Of a DNA stretch of 64,000 bases, positions 21,917-31,793 are shown piece after piece. Every line of letters begins with the position of its first letter. Position 1 is the first letter of the stretch. Position numbers and translations under genes: made by a program. Origin of the DNA: Sphingopyxis sp. (GTDB lineage: Bacteria > Pseudomonadota > Alphaproteobacteria > Sphingomonadales > Sphingomonadaceae); contig NZ_JAOZVW010000146.1 of the NCBI RefSeq assembly GCF_025869345.1, forward strand, positions 1 to 64,000, read 5' to 3'. The notes beneath the pieces are model-generated. The model searched no databases and was not told where the DNA came from. It worked only from the letters and a program-made list of their open reading frames with translations.

Positions 21917-22561
21917 TCAATCGGCGAGCGCGCGGATCGCGTCGTTTTCGTGGATATAGACGCCGGACGCCCGCTCGCCGGTCAGCCGGGCAATCGCCTG
22001 CGCGACCCTTTCGGCGGGAATCGAGCGATAGCGGCGCAGCGATCCGTGAAGCAGCGCATCGGTCAGCGGCGCCGCGGCCATCGCAATTCCCTCGCCCAGC
22101 CGCGGCAGCCCCGCGCGGTTCCCGGTCAACAGACCAGGGCGAAGCAGGTCGAGCCGGTCGAACCCCAGCGCGCGAAGCCCATCCTCGACCTCACCCTTGG
22201 TCCGCAGATAGAAATTGGAGGCTTTCGCTGACGCCCCGACGCTGCTGACCGCGATCATCTGCCGCACCCCCGCCTCTTTCGCGGCGCGCGCGCAGGCGAG
22301 AAGCAGATCATGATCGACGGCGCGAAACGCCGCCTGCGATCCCGCCTGCCGGATCGTCGTGCCGAGGCAGGAGATCAGCGTCGCGGGCCGCCGGTCGGCG
22401 ATGAGCGCGGGCCATTGCTCGCTAGGCGCAACGATAATTTCCCGCTGCGACGACGGATCGTCGGGCGCGCGGCGGCTGAGGATCGTCGCGGCGACCGACC
22501 GCGCCACGATGCCGCCGACAAGGCCGGTTGCACCGATCAGCAGGATGTCGGGTGACGCCAT
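21917..22561 (-). CDS. NAD(P)H-binding/atypical SDR oxidoreductase
   Basis: ILLIGATGLVGGIVAR (Rossmann GxxGxxG), QMIAVSSVGAS. Confidence 0.8.
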   Translation of the reverse strand: MASPDILLIGATGLVGGIVARSVAATILSRRAPDDPSSQREIIVAPSEQWPALIADRRPATLISCLGTTIRQAGSQAAFRAVDHDLLLACARAAKEAGVRQMIAVSSVGASAKASNFYLRTKGEVEDGLRALGFDRLDLLRPGLLTGNRAGLPRLGEGIAMAAAPLTDALLHGSLRRYRSIPAERVAQAIARLTGERASGVYIHENDAIRALAD

Positions 22562-22617
22562 AGCCCGATCCTAAGCCGCGCCGCGCCCGATTGGCAATGT
22601 GGGCTCCGGGTTATTTT

Positions 22618-22950
22618 CGCGCAGAGAACGCAGAGTTCGCGGAGATCAGGTGAAAAGGATTCACGCGGAGACGCGGAGGCGCGGAGAGATTCTGCGGCTC
22701 CCTCCACTTTCGTCATTCCCGCGAAAGCGGGAACCCAGCGTAACGAAAGAACCAGCGCGGCAGCGCCGTATCCGAAAACCGCAATTCGGCCCCGACTTGC
22801 GCAGAAGGGACATGGGCTGGCGAAGCGCCAAAACCTTTGGCTGGGTTCCCGCTTTCGCGGGAATGACGAAAGTGGGAGATCGCCAAATCTTTCCGCGTCT
22901 CCGCGTCTCCGCGTGAACAAATCTCTGCGCACTCTGCGTTCTCTGCGCAA
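22618..22950. repeat. nested three-layer palindrome: 9-mer triplet arms, 8-mer triplet arms, REP pair
   Basis: CGCAGAGaaCGCAGAGttCGCGGAG (22620-22644) vs CTCTGCG x3 (22923-22947); TTC(ACGCGGAG)2GCGCGGAG (22660-22686) vs 22891-22917; cgtcattcccgcgaaagcgggaaccca vs its complement (22711-22736/22843-22868). Confidence 0.93.
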
Positions 22951-22954
22951 CCGA

Positions 22955-24127
22955 TCACGCGTGCGCCAGCGCCCCCGGCACCGCCCCGCGGCCGAAAATC
23001 TCCGCGAAGCGGTCGATCGCGAAGCGGTCGGTCATGCCCGCGATATAGTCGCCGATATGGCGCACCGTCGCCCCCTCCCCTTCGGGCAGGCGCGAGGCCC
23101 AGTCCTCGCCCATCAGGCGCGGGTCGGCGGCGTAGGCGTCGAACAGGCGCGACACCACCTCCTTTGCCCCCACCGCCGCCTCGATCTGCGACGGGTGGTG
23201 ATAGAGATTCGCATACATGAAGCGCTTGAGGTCGCGTTCCTGCCGCGCGAGGTCGCCCGAGAAAGCCCCGAGGGTGCGACCCGCCGCGCGCACCTCGCCG
23301 GCGCTCGCCACCCCGGCGGCGGCGACATTCGCTTCGGTCGTGGCGATCACATCGTTGACCATCACGCCGATCTGGTCGCGCACCAGTTCGCGCAGCAAGC
23401 GGTCGCGCGGCGCGCCGGGAAAGCGCCCCTCGACCGCGCGGTAATTGGCGGCGACGAACGGCTGGTCCATCAACTGGTCGAGCGTCAGCAGCCCCGCGCG
23501 CAGCCCGTCGTCGATGTCGTGATTGTCATAGGCGATGTCGTCGGCCACCGCCGCGACCTGCGCCTCGAGGCTGGCGTGGCTTGCAAGGTCGAGCGGAAAT
23601 TCGCGGTCGATCTCGACCAGCGCCCAGCCGGGATGGCGCACGGGGCCGTTATGCTTGGCGAGCCCCTCCAGCGTCTCCCAGCTCAGGTTCAGCCCGTCGA
23701 AACGCGGATAGGGGCATTCGAGCCGCGCCAAGGTCCGCAGCGTATGGCCATTATGGTCGAAGCCGCCATGCCCCGCCATCGCGGCCTTCAGCGCATCCTC
23801 GCCCGCATGGCCGAAGGGCGGATGGCCGATGTCGTGCGCAAGGCACAGCGCCTCGGTCAGATCCTCGTTGAGGCCGAGCGCGCGGGCGATGCCGCGGCCG
23901 ATCTGCGCGACCTCGATACTGTGGGTCAGGCGGACGCGGTAATGATCGCCGTCGGGGGCGACGAAGACCTGCGTCTTATGGCGCAGGCGGCGAAAGGCGA
24001 TCGAGTGGATGATGCGGTCGCGGTCGCGCTGGAACGCGTCGCGCGGGCCGCGCACGACGCGGCCCGGTTCCTCGTGGCGGCGGCCGCGGCTCTGCGCCGG
24101 ATTGCTGGCGCAGGCGGCGACGCTCAT
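22955..24127 (-). CDS. dgt: dGTP triphosphohydrolase-like HD domain protein
   Basis: RDRIIHSIAFRRLRHKTQVFV..RLTHSIEVAQIGR..CLAHDIGHPPFGHAGEDAL. Confidence 0.95.
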   Translation of the reverse strand: MSVAACASNPAQSRGRRHEEPGRVVRGPRDAFQRDRDRIIHSIAFRRLRHKTQVFVAPDGDHYRVRLTHSIEVAQIGRGIARALGLNEDLTEALCLAHDIGHPPFGHAGEDALKAAMAGHGGFDHNGHTLRTLARLECPYPRFDGLNLSWETLEGLAKHNGPVRHPGWALVEIDREFPLDLASHASLEAQVAAVADDIAYDNHDIDDGLRAGLLTLDQLMDQPFVAANYRAVEGRFPGAPRDRLLRELVRDQIGVMVNDVIATTEANVAAAGVASAGEVRAAGRTLGAFSGDLARQERDLKRFMYANLYHHPSQIEAAVGAKEVVSRLFDAYAADPRLMGEDWASRLPEGEGATVRHIGDYIAGMTDRFAIDRFAEIFGRGAVPGALAHA

Positions 24128-25947
24128 TTGACCGGGTCGACGCTCTGGCCGGCGTCGCTGTTGAACAGGAAACCGTCGCCGCCCGCCTTCTTGTAGTCGC
24201 CGAGCCAGTCCTGCGCCGTCGCGCGATCCTTGAACGGCCCGACGAGCAGGCGCCGCGTCCTGCCCCATTCGGTCGTCGCGGCCGATTTCCCCTTGAACAG
24301 CGCCGCGTTCTTCTTCGCGAACCGGTCATAGTCGAACGCCAGCGCCTTGGCATTGGCGCCGGTCGCGATCTGCACCCAGGTGCGCGCGGGATTGGCCTTC
24401 TTTTCGGCCGCTTCGGCCTTGGCCTTCGCTTCGGCCTCGGCTTTCGCCTTGGCGGCCGCCTCTTCCTTCTCGCGCTTCGCTTCTTCGGCGGCGTCGGCGC
24501 GCTTCTTGTCCTCGCGCAGCCTGGCGAGCACGTCGGCGCCGATCGCGTTGTCGGGCCGCGCCATTTCCTCGGGCGGAATCTCGATCGAACTGGCGATGGC
24601 CGCGAGCGAGGCCAGCGGCGCCTCGGGCGTCACGGCGCTTCCCGCGGGCGCGATCGATGGCGGCGGCGGCATGGGGGCGGCCGCCGGAGCCGGCGCGGGC
24701 CGCCCGACATCGGCGATCGAAAAACCGGGGCCGACGGGGGTCGACGACTGCACGGGGTTCGTGCCGATCGGGGCGACGGATGCGGCCGCCGCCGGAGCAG
24801 GCGCGGCCACCGTTGCGGCGGGCGGGTCCGCCCTGACGGGGACGGGAGACGGACTTGCGGCGGCGGGGGCTGGCTTGTCCACGGCAGGCGGCCGCGCCGC
24901 CGGCGCCCGCGATGCCGCGACGGAAGCGGGTTTGGAAGCGGCTGGCCGCGGCGTCGGCGTCGCTGCCGGAACCGGCGCCGGTTTGGGCTTCGGCGTGGCC
25001 GCCACCGGCGGCCGGCTGCGCTCCGACCGTCTGCCCGCCTCGGTCGCAGGCGGGGAAGGCGATGGCGGCGGCGGGGTCGCGGCGGCGACCTGCACCGGCC
25101 TCCGGCGCGGGCCGAGCTCGCCGCTCGGGAAGCGGCCGAAATGCGCGGCGGCGGCCTGCTGCGCCGGGTTGAGCCGGTCCATCTGCGTCAGATAGGGCAG
25201 GATATTCTGCGCGAGCGCCGGGGGCATCGTCGCATTGACGATCTCGGTCGCCTCGGCATCGCGGCCGTTCATCGCCAGGATCATCGCGCGCAACCGCCAC
25301 GCCGCGCGATCCTGCGCGCGAAGCTGCGGGGTCAGCAACTGCACCGCCCGGTCGGCTTCGCCGCTGATCCCGAGCGAGAGCGCATAGCGGCGCGTCACCT
25401 CGTCATTGGGGGCGATCGACAGCGCGAGCTGATAGTCGCGCTGCGCCGCATCCTGCTGTCCCAGCAGGTCGCGGGCGAGGCCGCGGTCGGCGAGAAAAAG
25501 CCGCTCGGGCGCGCCAAGAAGCTGCGCTTCGCCGAAATAGTCGAGCGCGCGCGTCGGGCTTTCCATATGGACCATCGCCGAGCCGAGCGCCGCCTTGACC
25601 GCGCCGTCACGCGGGCTCGCCTGCTCGGCGCGGGTCAGGAAGCCGACCGCGGCGCGATAATCCTCGAGCTCGTTCGAAGCGCGCCCGGCATCGAGCAGCG
25701 CCGCGGCATCATTGCTGTTCGTCGCCAGCCGCCCGAGCGCCGACGACAGCAGGGTTCGCGCCGCGGTGCGCTTGTCCATCGCCGCTTTCGTCGCCGCATC
25801 GGGCGTCGCCGCCTGAAAGGCGAGCGCAGGCGTGGCGATCGCGCTCGTCAGCAGCAGCGCGCCCGCCGCCGCCGCCAGGCGCCGGGCCCGTCCGGGTCCG
25901 GCGGCCCAACCCTGTCGCCGCATCGCTTTCCATGGCCGCAAGGGCAC
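24124..25947 (-). CDS. TPR and SPOR domain-containing protein
   Basis: N-terminal TPR-like repeats, long P/A-rich linker, C-terminal SPOR-like WVQIATGANAKALAFDYDRFAKKNAALF..RLLVGPFKDRATAQDWLGDYKKAGGDGFL. Confidence 0.85.
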   Translation of the reverse strand: MPLRPWKAMRRQGWAAGPGRARRLAAAAGALLLTSAIATPALAFQAATPDAATKAAMDKRTAARTLLSSALGRLATNSNDAAALLDAGRASNELEDYRAAVGFLTRAEQASPRDGAVKAALGSAMVHMESPTRALDYFGEAQLLGAPERLFLADRGLARDLLGQQDAAQRDYQLALSIAPNDEVTRRYALSLGISGEADRAVQLLTPQLRAQDRAAWRLRAMILAMNGRDAEATEIVNATMPPALAQNILPYLTQMDRLNPAQQAAAAHFGRFPSGELGPRRRPVQVAAATPPPPSPSPPATEAGRRSERSRPPVAATPKPKPAPVPAATPTPRPAASKPASVAASRAPAARPPAVDKPAPAAASPSPVPVRADPPAATVAAPAPAAAASVAPIGTNPVQSSTPVGPGFSIADVGRPAPAPAAAPMPPPPSIAPAGSAVTPEAPLASLAAIASSIEIPPEEMARPDNAIGADVLARLREDKKRADAAEEAKREKEEAAAKAKAEAEAKAKAEAAEKKANPARTWVQIATGANAKALAFDYDRFAKKNAALFKGKSAATTEWGRTRRLLVGPFKDRATAQDWLGDYKKAGGDGFLFNSDAGQSVDPVK

Positions 25948-26006
25948 GTCAGATCATCCCGATTTCAGGCCCGCCTTGCCCGGAGCAACGGCCGCTTACT
26001 GCCCTG

Positions 26007-27479
26007 TTACTGGTTGTTCTGGCGTCCGAGGAAGCGCGGGATGTCGACCCCGTCCTCCTTGCCCTCTTCGCGGTCGGCGGTCGAACCGCGCGACAGGCGC
26101 GACATGCGCTCGAACAGCGTTCCACCACCGAGCGCGCGCGCAGGCGCATCCTCGGCAGGTGCGGCGTGCGGAGCGGCTTCGGCAGCCGGAGCGGCAGGTT
26201 GATAGCCGGTCGGAGCTTCGGGCTCGCTGAGCACCAGCTCGTCGGCGGTATCGTCATAGCGCGCCGCGACCTGCGAGAGCTCCATCGGTTCTTCCTCGGC
26301 AACGGCCTCGGCAGGCGCCTCGGCCTGCGGCGCGTCGCCGAGCGAGAAGCCGGGGGCCGGGTCATTGTCGGCTTCGACAGGAGCCTCGACCGGCGCTTCG
26401 GGCGCGGCCGCCTCGACAGGTTCCTCAGCGACCGGAGCCGGTGCGACGGTGCGCGCGGGCTGGAACGAGAAGCTGCGCGTCGCGGGCGCCGCCTGCGCCG
26501 ACGTGTCGCCGGTGCTGTCGATGCCGGTCGCGACGACCGACACGCGAATCTTGCCGTCGAGATTGTCGTTGAAGGCGCTGCCCCAGATGATGTTCGCGTC
26601 GGGATCGACCAGTTCGCGGATATGGTTCGCGGCCTCGTCGACTTCCATCAGGCGCATGTCCTCGCCGCCGGTGATCGAGATGATGACGCCCTTTGCGCCT
26701 GCCATCGACACGCCGTCGAGCAGCGGGTTGGCGATCGCCTTTTGCGCCGCCTCGAGCGCGCGGCCGTCGCCTTCGGCTTCGCCGGTGCCCATCATCGCCT
26801 TGCCCATTTCGCGCATAACGCTGCGCACGTCGGCGAAGTCGAGGTTGATGAGGCCGGGCATGACCATCAGGTCGGTGATGCCGCGTACGCCCTGCTGAAG
26901 CACTTCGTCGGCCATGGTGAACGCTTCCTTGAAGGTCGTGTTCGGGTTGGCGACGAGGAAGAGATTCTGGTTCGGAATGACGATCAGCGTGTCGACATGG
27001 TCCTGAAGCTCGGCAATGCCGGCCTCGGCCGACCGCATACGGCGCTGGCCCTCGAAGGTGAAGGGCTTGGTCACGACGCCGACGGTCAGGATGCCGCGGT
27101 CGCGCGCCGCCTTGGCGATCACCGGCGCCGCGCCGGTGCCGGTGCCGCCGCCCATGCCGGCCGCGACGAAGCACATATGCGCGCCGTTCAGCGCTTCCTC
27201 GACCTGGCTGATGCTTTCCTCGGCCGCCGCGCGCCCGACCTCGGGCCGCGAGCCCGCGCCCAGACCCTGCGTGATCTGCGTGCCGAGCTGGATACGCCGC
27301 TCCGCCGGCGAGGCGTTGAGCGCCTGCGCGTCGGTGTTGGCAACGACGAAATCGACGCCCTCGACCCGCGCGGCGATCATGTTTGCGATGGCATTGCCGC
27401 CCGCGCCGCCGACCCCGATGACCGCGATCCGCGGCTTCAGCTCATCGACCTGCGGCGGGCCAATATTGATGCTCATCAA
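26007..27479 (-). CDS. ftsZ: cell division protein FtsZ
   Basis: [35 protein letters not shown] tubulin signature; C-terminal [12 protein letters not shown]. Confidence 0.98.
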   Translation of the reverse strand: MMSINIGPPQVDELKPRIAVIGVGGAGGNAIANMIAARVEGVDFVVANTDAQALNASPAERRIQLGTQITQGLGAGSRPEVGRAAAEESISQVEEALNGAHMCFVAAGMGGGTGTGAAPVIAKAARDRGILTVGVVTKPFTFEGQRRMRSAEAGIAELQDHVDTLIVIPNQNLFLVANPNTTFKEAFTMADEVLQQGVRGITDLMVMPGLINLDFADVRSVMREMGKAMMGTGEAEGDGRALEAAQKAIANPLLDGVSMAGAKGVIISITGGEDMRLMEVDEAANHIRELVDPDANIIWGSAFNDNLDGKIRVSVVATGIDSTGDTSAQAAPATRSFSFQPARTVAPAPVAEEPVEAAAPEAPVEAPVEADNDPAPGFSLGDAPQAEAPAEAVAEEEPMELSQVAARYDDTADELVLSEPEAPTGYQPAAPAAEAAPHAAPAEDAPARALGGGTLFERMSRLSRGSTADREEGKEDGVDIPRFLGRQNNQ

Positions 27480-27627
27480 CCAATCTCCCTGTGCGGCGGA
27501 CCTGCGCCGCGTCCCTCACCTTGCGACCCATCCGGACGTCAGTCCCACCGTCCGGGATTCTGTGACCGCATTGCACTATTGTGACGTGGGAATCACCCAA
27601 AAAATTAACCTTTCCCACGCCCGTCGT

Positions 27628-28884
27628 TCAAAAACTGCTTTTGAGAGCGGCCATCAATCGATTGATGATGCCCGCGTTCTTCGGCCGATAGACATCCTGC
27701 GCCATCATCGGCAGATCGCGCAGGTCCACCGGGTCCGACGCGGCATAGAGAACCAGACCCGCGAGCGTCGCGAAAGCCGGTCCGCCATGGGCATCGGGCA
27801 GGCCGTGCAGCCCGCGCGGCCGCCCGACGCGCGCGGCGCGGCCGAGCGCACTCTGCGTGTAGTCGGCGAGGCCTTTCAGGTCGGCGCCGCCGCCGACGAG
27901 CACGACCTGACGCCCGACCGGCCCGACGAAATGCAGGTCCTTCAGCGTCCGGCCGATGTCGCCCATCATCGCGTCGAGGCGCTGGCGGATCACCGCGACG
28001 AGCTGCGCCCGCGTGATGCGCGGCGAATCGCTGCCCGCAGGCGCGCCAGGATCGAGCTCGATGATCTCGTTATTGTCGCGCGGGGAAGCCGAGGCCGAGC
28101 CGTAGAAGCTCTGGAGCCGCTGCGCCTGGCTGCGGCGGATGCCGAAGGCCGAAGCGATGTCGTCGGTGATGTCGCTCGCGCCGAAGGGCAGCGACGCCAT
28201 CTCGACGAGCATCCCGCCGGCATAGAGCGAGACGGTGGTGACCGCGGCGCCAAGCTCGACGAGCGCGACGCCGAGGTCGCGTTCCTCGTCCGACAGGCAG
28301 GCGAGCCCGGCGGCGATCGGCGAGGCGACGACGGCGTTGACGTCAAGATGCGCCTGCCGCACCGCCGCCTCCAGATTCCGCACCGGCGCGCCGTCGGCCA
28401 TGATGATATGGATGTCGACGCCGAGCCGGTCGGCGTGGAGCCCGATCGGGTTCTTGACCCCGGTGAGCCCGTCGAGCGTATAGAGCGCGGGCTGGGCATG
28501 GAGGATCATCCGTCCCTCGGGATCGATCCCGGCGCGGCCGGCGGCGAGCAGGTCGTCGATATCCTCCTGCTCGATGCGGTGGCCGCCGAGCTCGCTCTCG
28601 ATCGGCGCGACGTCGCTCAGCAGGCTGCCCGCCGAGAAGCTGACCCAGACATCGTCGATGTTGAGCCCCGCGATCCGTTCGGCCTGTTCGATCGCCTCGC
28701 GCACGATATGCTCGGTCTGCTCCATGTCGGCGACATAGCCGCGCTGGACGCCGCGGCTCTCGCGCTGGCCGGTGCCGAGGACGTGGAGCTGGCCGTCGGC
28801 GGTCTGCCCCGCGATCAGCGCGCAGACCTTCCACGAGCCGACGTCGAGCGCGGTGATGATCTTTTCGATGCGGGGCGGCGCCAT
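27628..28884 (-). CDS. ftsA: cell division protein FtsA
   Basis: IITALDVGSWKVCALIAG..; position in dcw cluster. Confidence 0.96.
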   Translation of the reverse strand: MAPPRIEKIITALDVGSWKVCALIAGQTADGQLHVLGTGQRESRGVQRGYVADMEQTEHIVREAIEQAERIAGLNIDDVWVSFSAGSLLSDVAPIESELGGHRIEQEDIDDLLAAGRAGIDPEGRMILHAQPALYTLDGLTGVKNPIGLHADRLGVDIHIIMADGAPVRNLEAAVRQAHLDVNAVVASPIAAGLACLSDEERDLGVALVELGAAVTTVSLYAGGMLVEMASLPFGASDITDDIASAFGIRRSQAQRLQSFYGSASASPRDNNEIIELDPGAPAGSDSPRITRAQLVAVIRQRLDAMMGDIGRTLKDLHFVGPVGRQVVLVGGGADLKGLADYTQSALGRAARVGRPRGLHGLPDAHGGPAFATLAGLVLYAASDPVDLRDLPMMAQDVYRPKNAGIINRLMAALKSSF

Positions 28885-28887
28885 GGC

Positions 28888-29829
28888 TTATCCCTTCTCC
28901 GCCGAAGCGGCGGCGGCAACGGCATCGGCCGCATCATGTGCATCGTCGAGCTTCGCGGGCGCCACCTGCCCTTCGTGCGGCAGGCGCAGCACGAAACGCG
29001 TGGGATCGCGCATATCGAAGCGCAGGATACCGCGGCCGAGCAGCCGGTTGGCGCCGTCCATATGCGCGAATTTGGCGAGCGCCGCCTTCGCCTCGACCTC
29101 GCCCTCGGGAAGCGACAGCGTCTCGCCGCTGCGGAAGCGCAAATCCCAGCGGCGGTTGCCGACCCAGGTCGCGCCCGCGAGCAATTCCTTCAGGGAGCTT
29201 GCCTCGGCCAGCAGCCGATCGAGATCCTGCGCACGGCGGTTCGCGTGCGGGCCGATGACGAGCGGCAGGTCGGGCATCGTCGCGACGCTGACGGGTTCGA
29301 GCACGACGCCCTTCGCGTCGATCAGCGACAGGCGATTATTATGCTGCCAGATCGCCGCCGGGGTGCGCTCGACGATGTCGACGACCAGCGTGTCGGGCAG
29401 GCGGCGCGAGACGCGCGCATCCTTGATCCAGCCATATTGCATCAGGTCGTGGCGGACATTTTCAAGGTCGACCGCCGCCATCGAGCGGTCTTTCTGCGCG
29501 AGCGCGATGTCATAGACCTTGAGCCGATCGATGCGGTCGGCGCCGACGACCTCGACCTTTTTGACCTGAAAGCCCGCGCGGCCGACCGCCTGCGCATATT
29601 CCTCGTGGATCTTCGCGGTCACGCCGGTCGCGTGGGCGGCGAGCGCGACCGCGGCGGCCAGGCCGATGCCGATCGTCCAGTTGGCGGCGCGCTGCAGCGT
29701 CGCGGGGCTGACGGGCAGCGCGTTGATCACCGCGTTCAACCGCGACTTCTGGATTTTCCGCCGCTTCTTCGGCGCGCGCGCGGGGCGGCGCGGGGGCGCC
29801 TTGCCGCGCTTGATCCGCGTGCTGCTCAT
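28888..29829 (-). CDS. ftsQ: cell division protein FtsQ
   Basis: Single N-terminal TM plus POTRA-like VKKVEVVGADRIDR; dcw context. Confidence 0.93.
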   Translation of the reverse strand: MSSTRIKRGKAPPRRPARAPKKRRKIQKSRLNAVINALPVSPATLQRAANWTIGIGLAAAVALAAHATGVTAKIHEEYAQAVGRAGFQVKKVEVVGADRIDRLKVYDIALAQKDRSMAAVDLENVRHDLMQYGWIKDARVSRRLPDTLVVDIVERTPAAIWQHNNRLSLIDAKGVVLEPVSVATMPDLPLVIGPHANRRAQDLDRLLAEASSLKELLAGATWVGNRRWDLRFRSGETLSLPEGEVEAKAALAKFAHMDGANRLLGRGILRFDMRDPTRFVLRLPHEGQVAPAKLDDAHDAADAVAAAASAEKG

Positions 29830-30749
29830 AGGGCTTCCTCCACGATGCGCTCGACGAGTTCGGCATAGTCGATACCGATCGCGCGCGCCTGTTCGGGCAC
29901 GAGGCTGAGCGGCGTCATGCCGGGCTGGGTGTTGACCTCCAGCAGATAGATGCCGGCAAGGCCGTGCTCGTCGTCCCAGCGAAAGTCGGAACGCGACGCG
30001 CCCTTGCAGCCGAGCAGCCGGTGCGCCTGGACCGCGAGGTCCTTCATCCGCTGCGCGATGTCGGCGGGAACTTCGGCGGGGCAGACATGCTGGGTCAGTC
30101 CCTCGGTATATTTGGCGTCATAGTCGTAGAAGCCCGACTTGACGCGCAGTTCGGTGACGCCGAGCGCCTGGTCGCCGAGCACCGCGACGGTCAGCTCGCG
30201 CCCCTTGATGAAAGGTTCGGCGAGCAAGCGGTCGAACTCCTGCCAGGGCCCCACCGCATCGCGCGCGATCGGGTTGCCGTAATTGCTGTCGTCCTTGACG
30301 ATCGCGACCCCGACCGACGAGCCTTCGTTGACGGGTTTCAGCACATAGGGGCGCGGCAGCGGATCGACTGAAAACAGGCTTTCGCTGTCGACCATCGTCC
30401 CCGTCGGCATCGGCACACCATGCGGCACCAGCGCCTGCTTCGTCAATTCCTTGTCGATCGCGATCACCGAGGTGACGAGCCCGCTGTGGGTGTATTTGAG
30501 GCCCATCAGGTCAAGCATTCCCTGCACCGTCCCGTCCTCGCCCGGAACGCCGTGGAGCGCGTTGAACACGATGTCGGGCTTCGCCTCGGCGAGCCGCAGC
30601 GCGACATCGCGGTCCATGTCGATGCGCGTGACCTTGTGACCGCGGCTCTCGAGCGCATCGGCGATGTCCTTGCCGCTCATCAGCGACACCTCGCGCTCGG
30701 CCGACCAGCCGCCCATCAGGACGGCGACATGCCACGGACCCCGGCTCAT
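29826..30749 (-). CDS. ddlB: D-alanine--D-alanine ligase
   Basis: VAVLMGGWSAEREVSLMSGKDIADALE..FNALHGVPGEDGTVQGMLDLMGLKYTHSG. Confidence 0.97.
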   Translation of the reverse strand: MSRGPWHVAVLMGGWSAEREVSLMSGKDIADALESRGHKVTRIDMDRDVALRLAEAKPDIVFNALHGVPGEDGTVQGMLDLMGLKYTHSGLVTSVIAIDKELTKQALVPHGVPMPTGTMVDSESLFSVDPLPRPYVLKPVNEGSSVGVAIVKDDSNYGNPIARDAVGPWQEFDRLLAEPFIKGRELTVAVLGDQALGVTELRVKSGFYDYDAKYTEGLTQHVCPAEVPADIAQRMKDLAVQAHRLLGCKGASRSDFRWDDEHGLAGIYLLEVNTQPGMTPLSLVPEQARAIGIDYAELVERIVEEAL

Positions 30750-31642
30750 ACGGGCTTACCCACGCGTTGAATCTCCCATTGCAATGCGATGCCGCTCTTC
30801 GCCTTCACCCGGCGACGGACTTCCTCGCCGAGCGCCTCGATGTCGGCGCTCGTCGCATCGCCGGTGTTGATCAAAAAATTGGTGTGCTTCTCGCTGACCT
30901 GCGCGCCGCCGACCGCGAAGCCGCGGCACCCAGCCTCGTCGACGAGTTGCCACGCCTTGTATCCCTCCGGGTTCTTGAAGGTCGAACCGCCGGTCTTGGA
31001 TCGCAAAGGCTGCGAGGCTTCGCGGCTCGCCGCGATGCGGTCCATTTCGGCCTGAATGGCTTCGCTCGCGCCGGGACGACCGCGGAAGGTCGCGCCGATC
31101 ACCACCGCGCCCTCGGGCAATTCGCTGTGGCGATAGGTGTAGCCGAGGTCCGCGAGCGGCAGCGTCCGGCGCTCGCCCGAGCGCAAGACGACTTCAGCTT
31201 CGACCAATATGTCCTTGACCTCGCTGCCATAGGCGCCGCCGTTCATTCGCACGAAACCGCCGACGGTGCCGGGGATCGAGCGCAGAAATTCCAGCCCCGC
31301 GATGCCTGCGTCGCGCGCGGTCGAGGAAACCAGAATACCCGACGCGCCTCCGCCGCAGCGCAGCGTCGTCGTATCGATCGCTTCGACCTTGGCGAACGCC
31401 TTGCCGAGCCGGACGACGACGCCCGGAAAACCGCCGTCGCGGACGATCAGGTTCGAGCCGAGACCGAGCGCCATCACCGGAATCGCCGGATCGAGGTCGC
31501 GGAGAAAATCCGCGAGATCGTCAGCGTCCTTCGGCTCGAACAGCCAGTCGGCGGGGCCGCCCGACTTGAACCAGACGAGCGGCGCCAGCGGGGCCTTGGG
31601 GGTGAGCTTGCCGCGAACGCTGGGGACGGTTGCGGTGGTCAT
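30746..31642 (-). CDS. murB: UDP-N-acetylenolpyruvoylglucosamine reductase
   Basis: WFKSGGPADWLFEPKDADDL..LGLGSNLIVRDGGFPGVVVRLGKAF.. Start MTTATVPSV. Confidence 0.97.
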   Translation of the reverse strand: MTTATVPSVRGKLTPKAPLAPLVWFKSGGPADWLFEPKDADDLADFLRDLDPAIPVMALGLGSNLIVRDGGFPGVVVRLGKAFAKVEAIDTTTLRCGGGASGILVSSTARDAGIAGLEFLRSIPGTVGGFVRMNGGAYGSEVKDILVEAEVVLRSGERRTLPLADLGYTYRHSELPEGAVVIGATFRGRPGASEAIQAEMDRIAASREASQPLRSKTGGSTFKNPEGYKAWQLVDEAGCRGFAVGGAQVSEKHTNFLINTGDATSADIEALGEEVRRRVKAKSGIALQWEIQRVGKPV

Positions 31643-31646
31643 GCGC

Positions 31647-31781
31647 CGATCCTCCCCCAACGGGGGAGGGGGACCACCCGAAGGGTGGTGGAGGGGCACG
31701 GGAGGTCACACGCAGCGTTCGCCTGCCCGCGCCCCTCCACCATGCTTCGCATGGTCCCCCTCCCCGTTCCGGGGAGGATCG
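31647..31781. repeat. inverted repeat between murC and murB
   Basis: cgatcctcccccaacgggggagggggaccacccgaagggtggtggaggggc versus gcccctccaccatgcttcgcatggtccccctccccgttccggggaggatcg. Confidence 0.88.
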
Positions 31782-31793
31782 GGTGCATGCCGC

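Noticed and set aside
22537-22950. 137-aa and neighbouring short ORFs in the nested palindrome
   Set aside because: They translate repeat DNA (e.g. SSFPRKREPS) and lack a conserved domain.
22618-22950. CRISPR-like array
   Set aside because: Repeat units are 7-9 bp tandem triplets in inverted pairs, with no 25-40 bp repeat/unique spacer alternation and no cas genes in the window.
27016-29868. 950-aa + strand ORF across ftsZ/ftsA/ftsQ
   Set aside because: Antisense to three unmistakable division genes; composition typical of spurious GC-rich ORFs.
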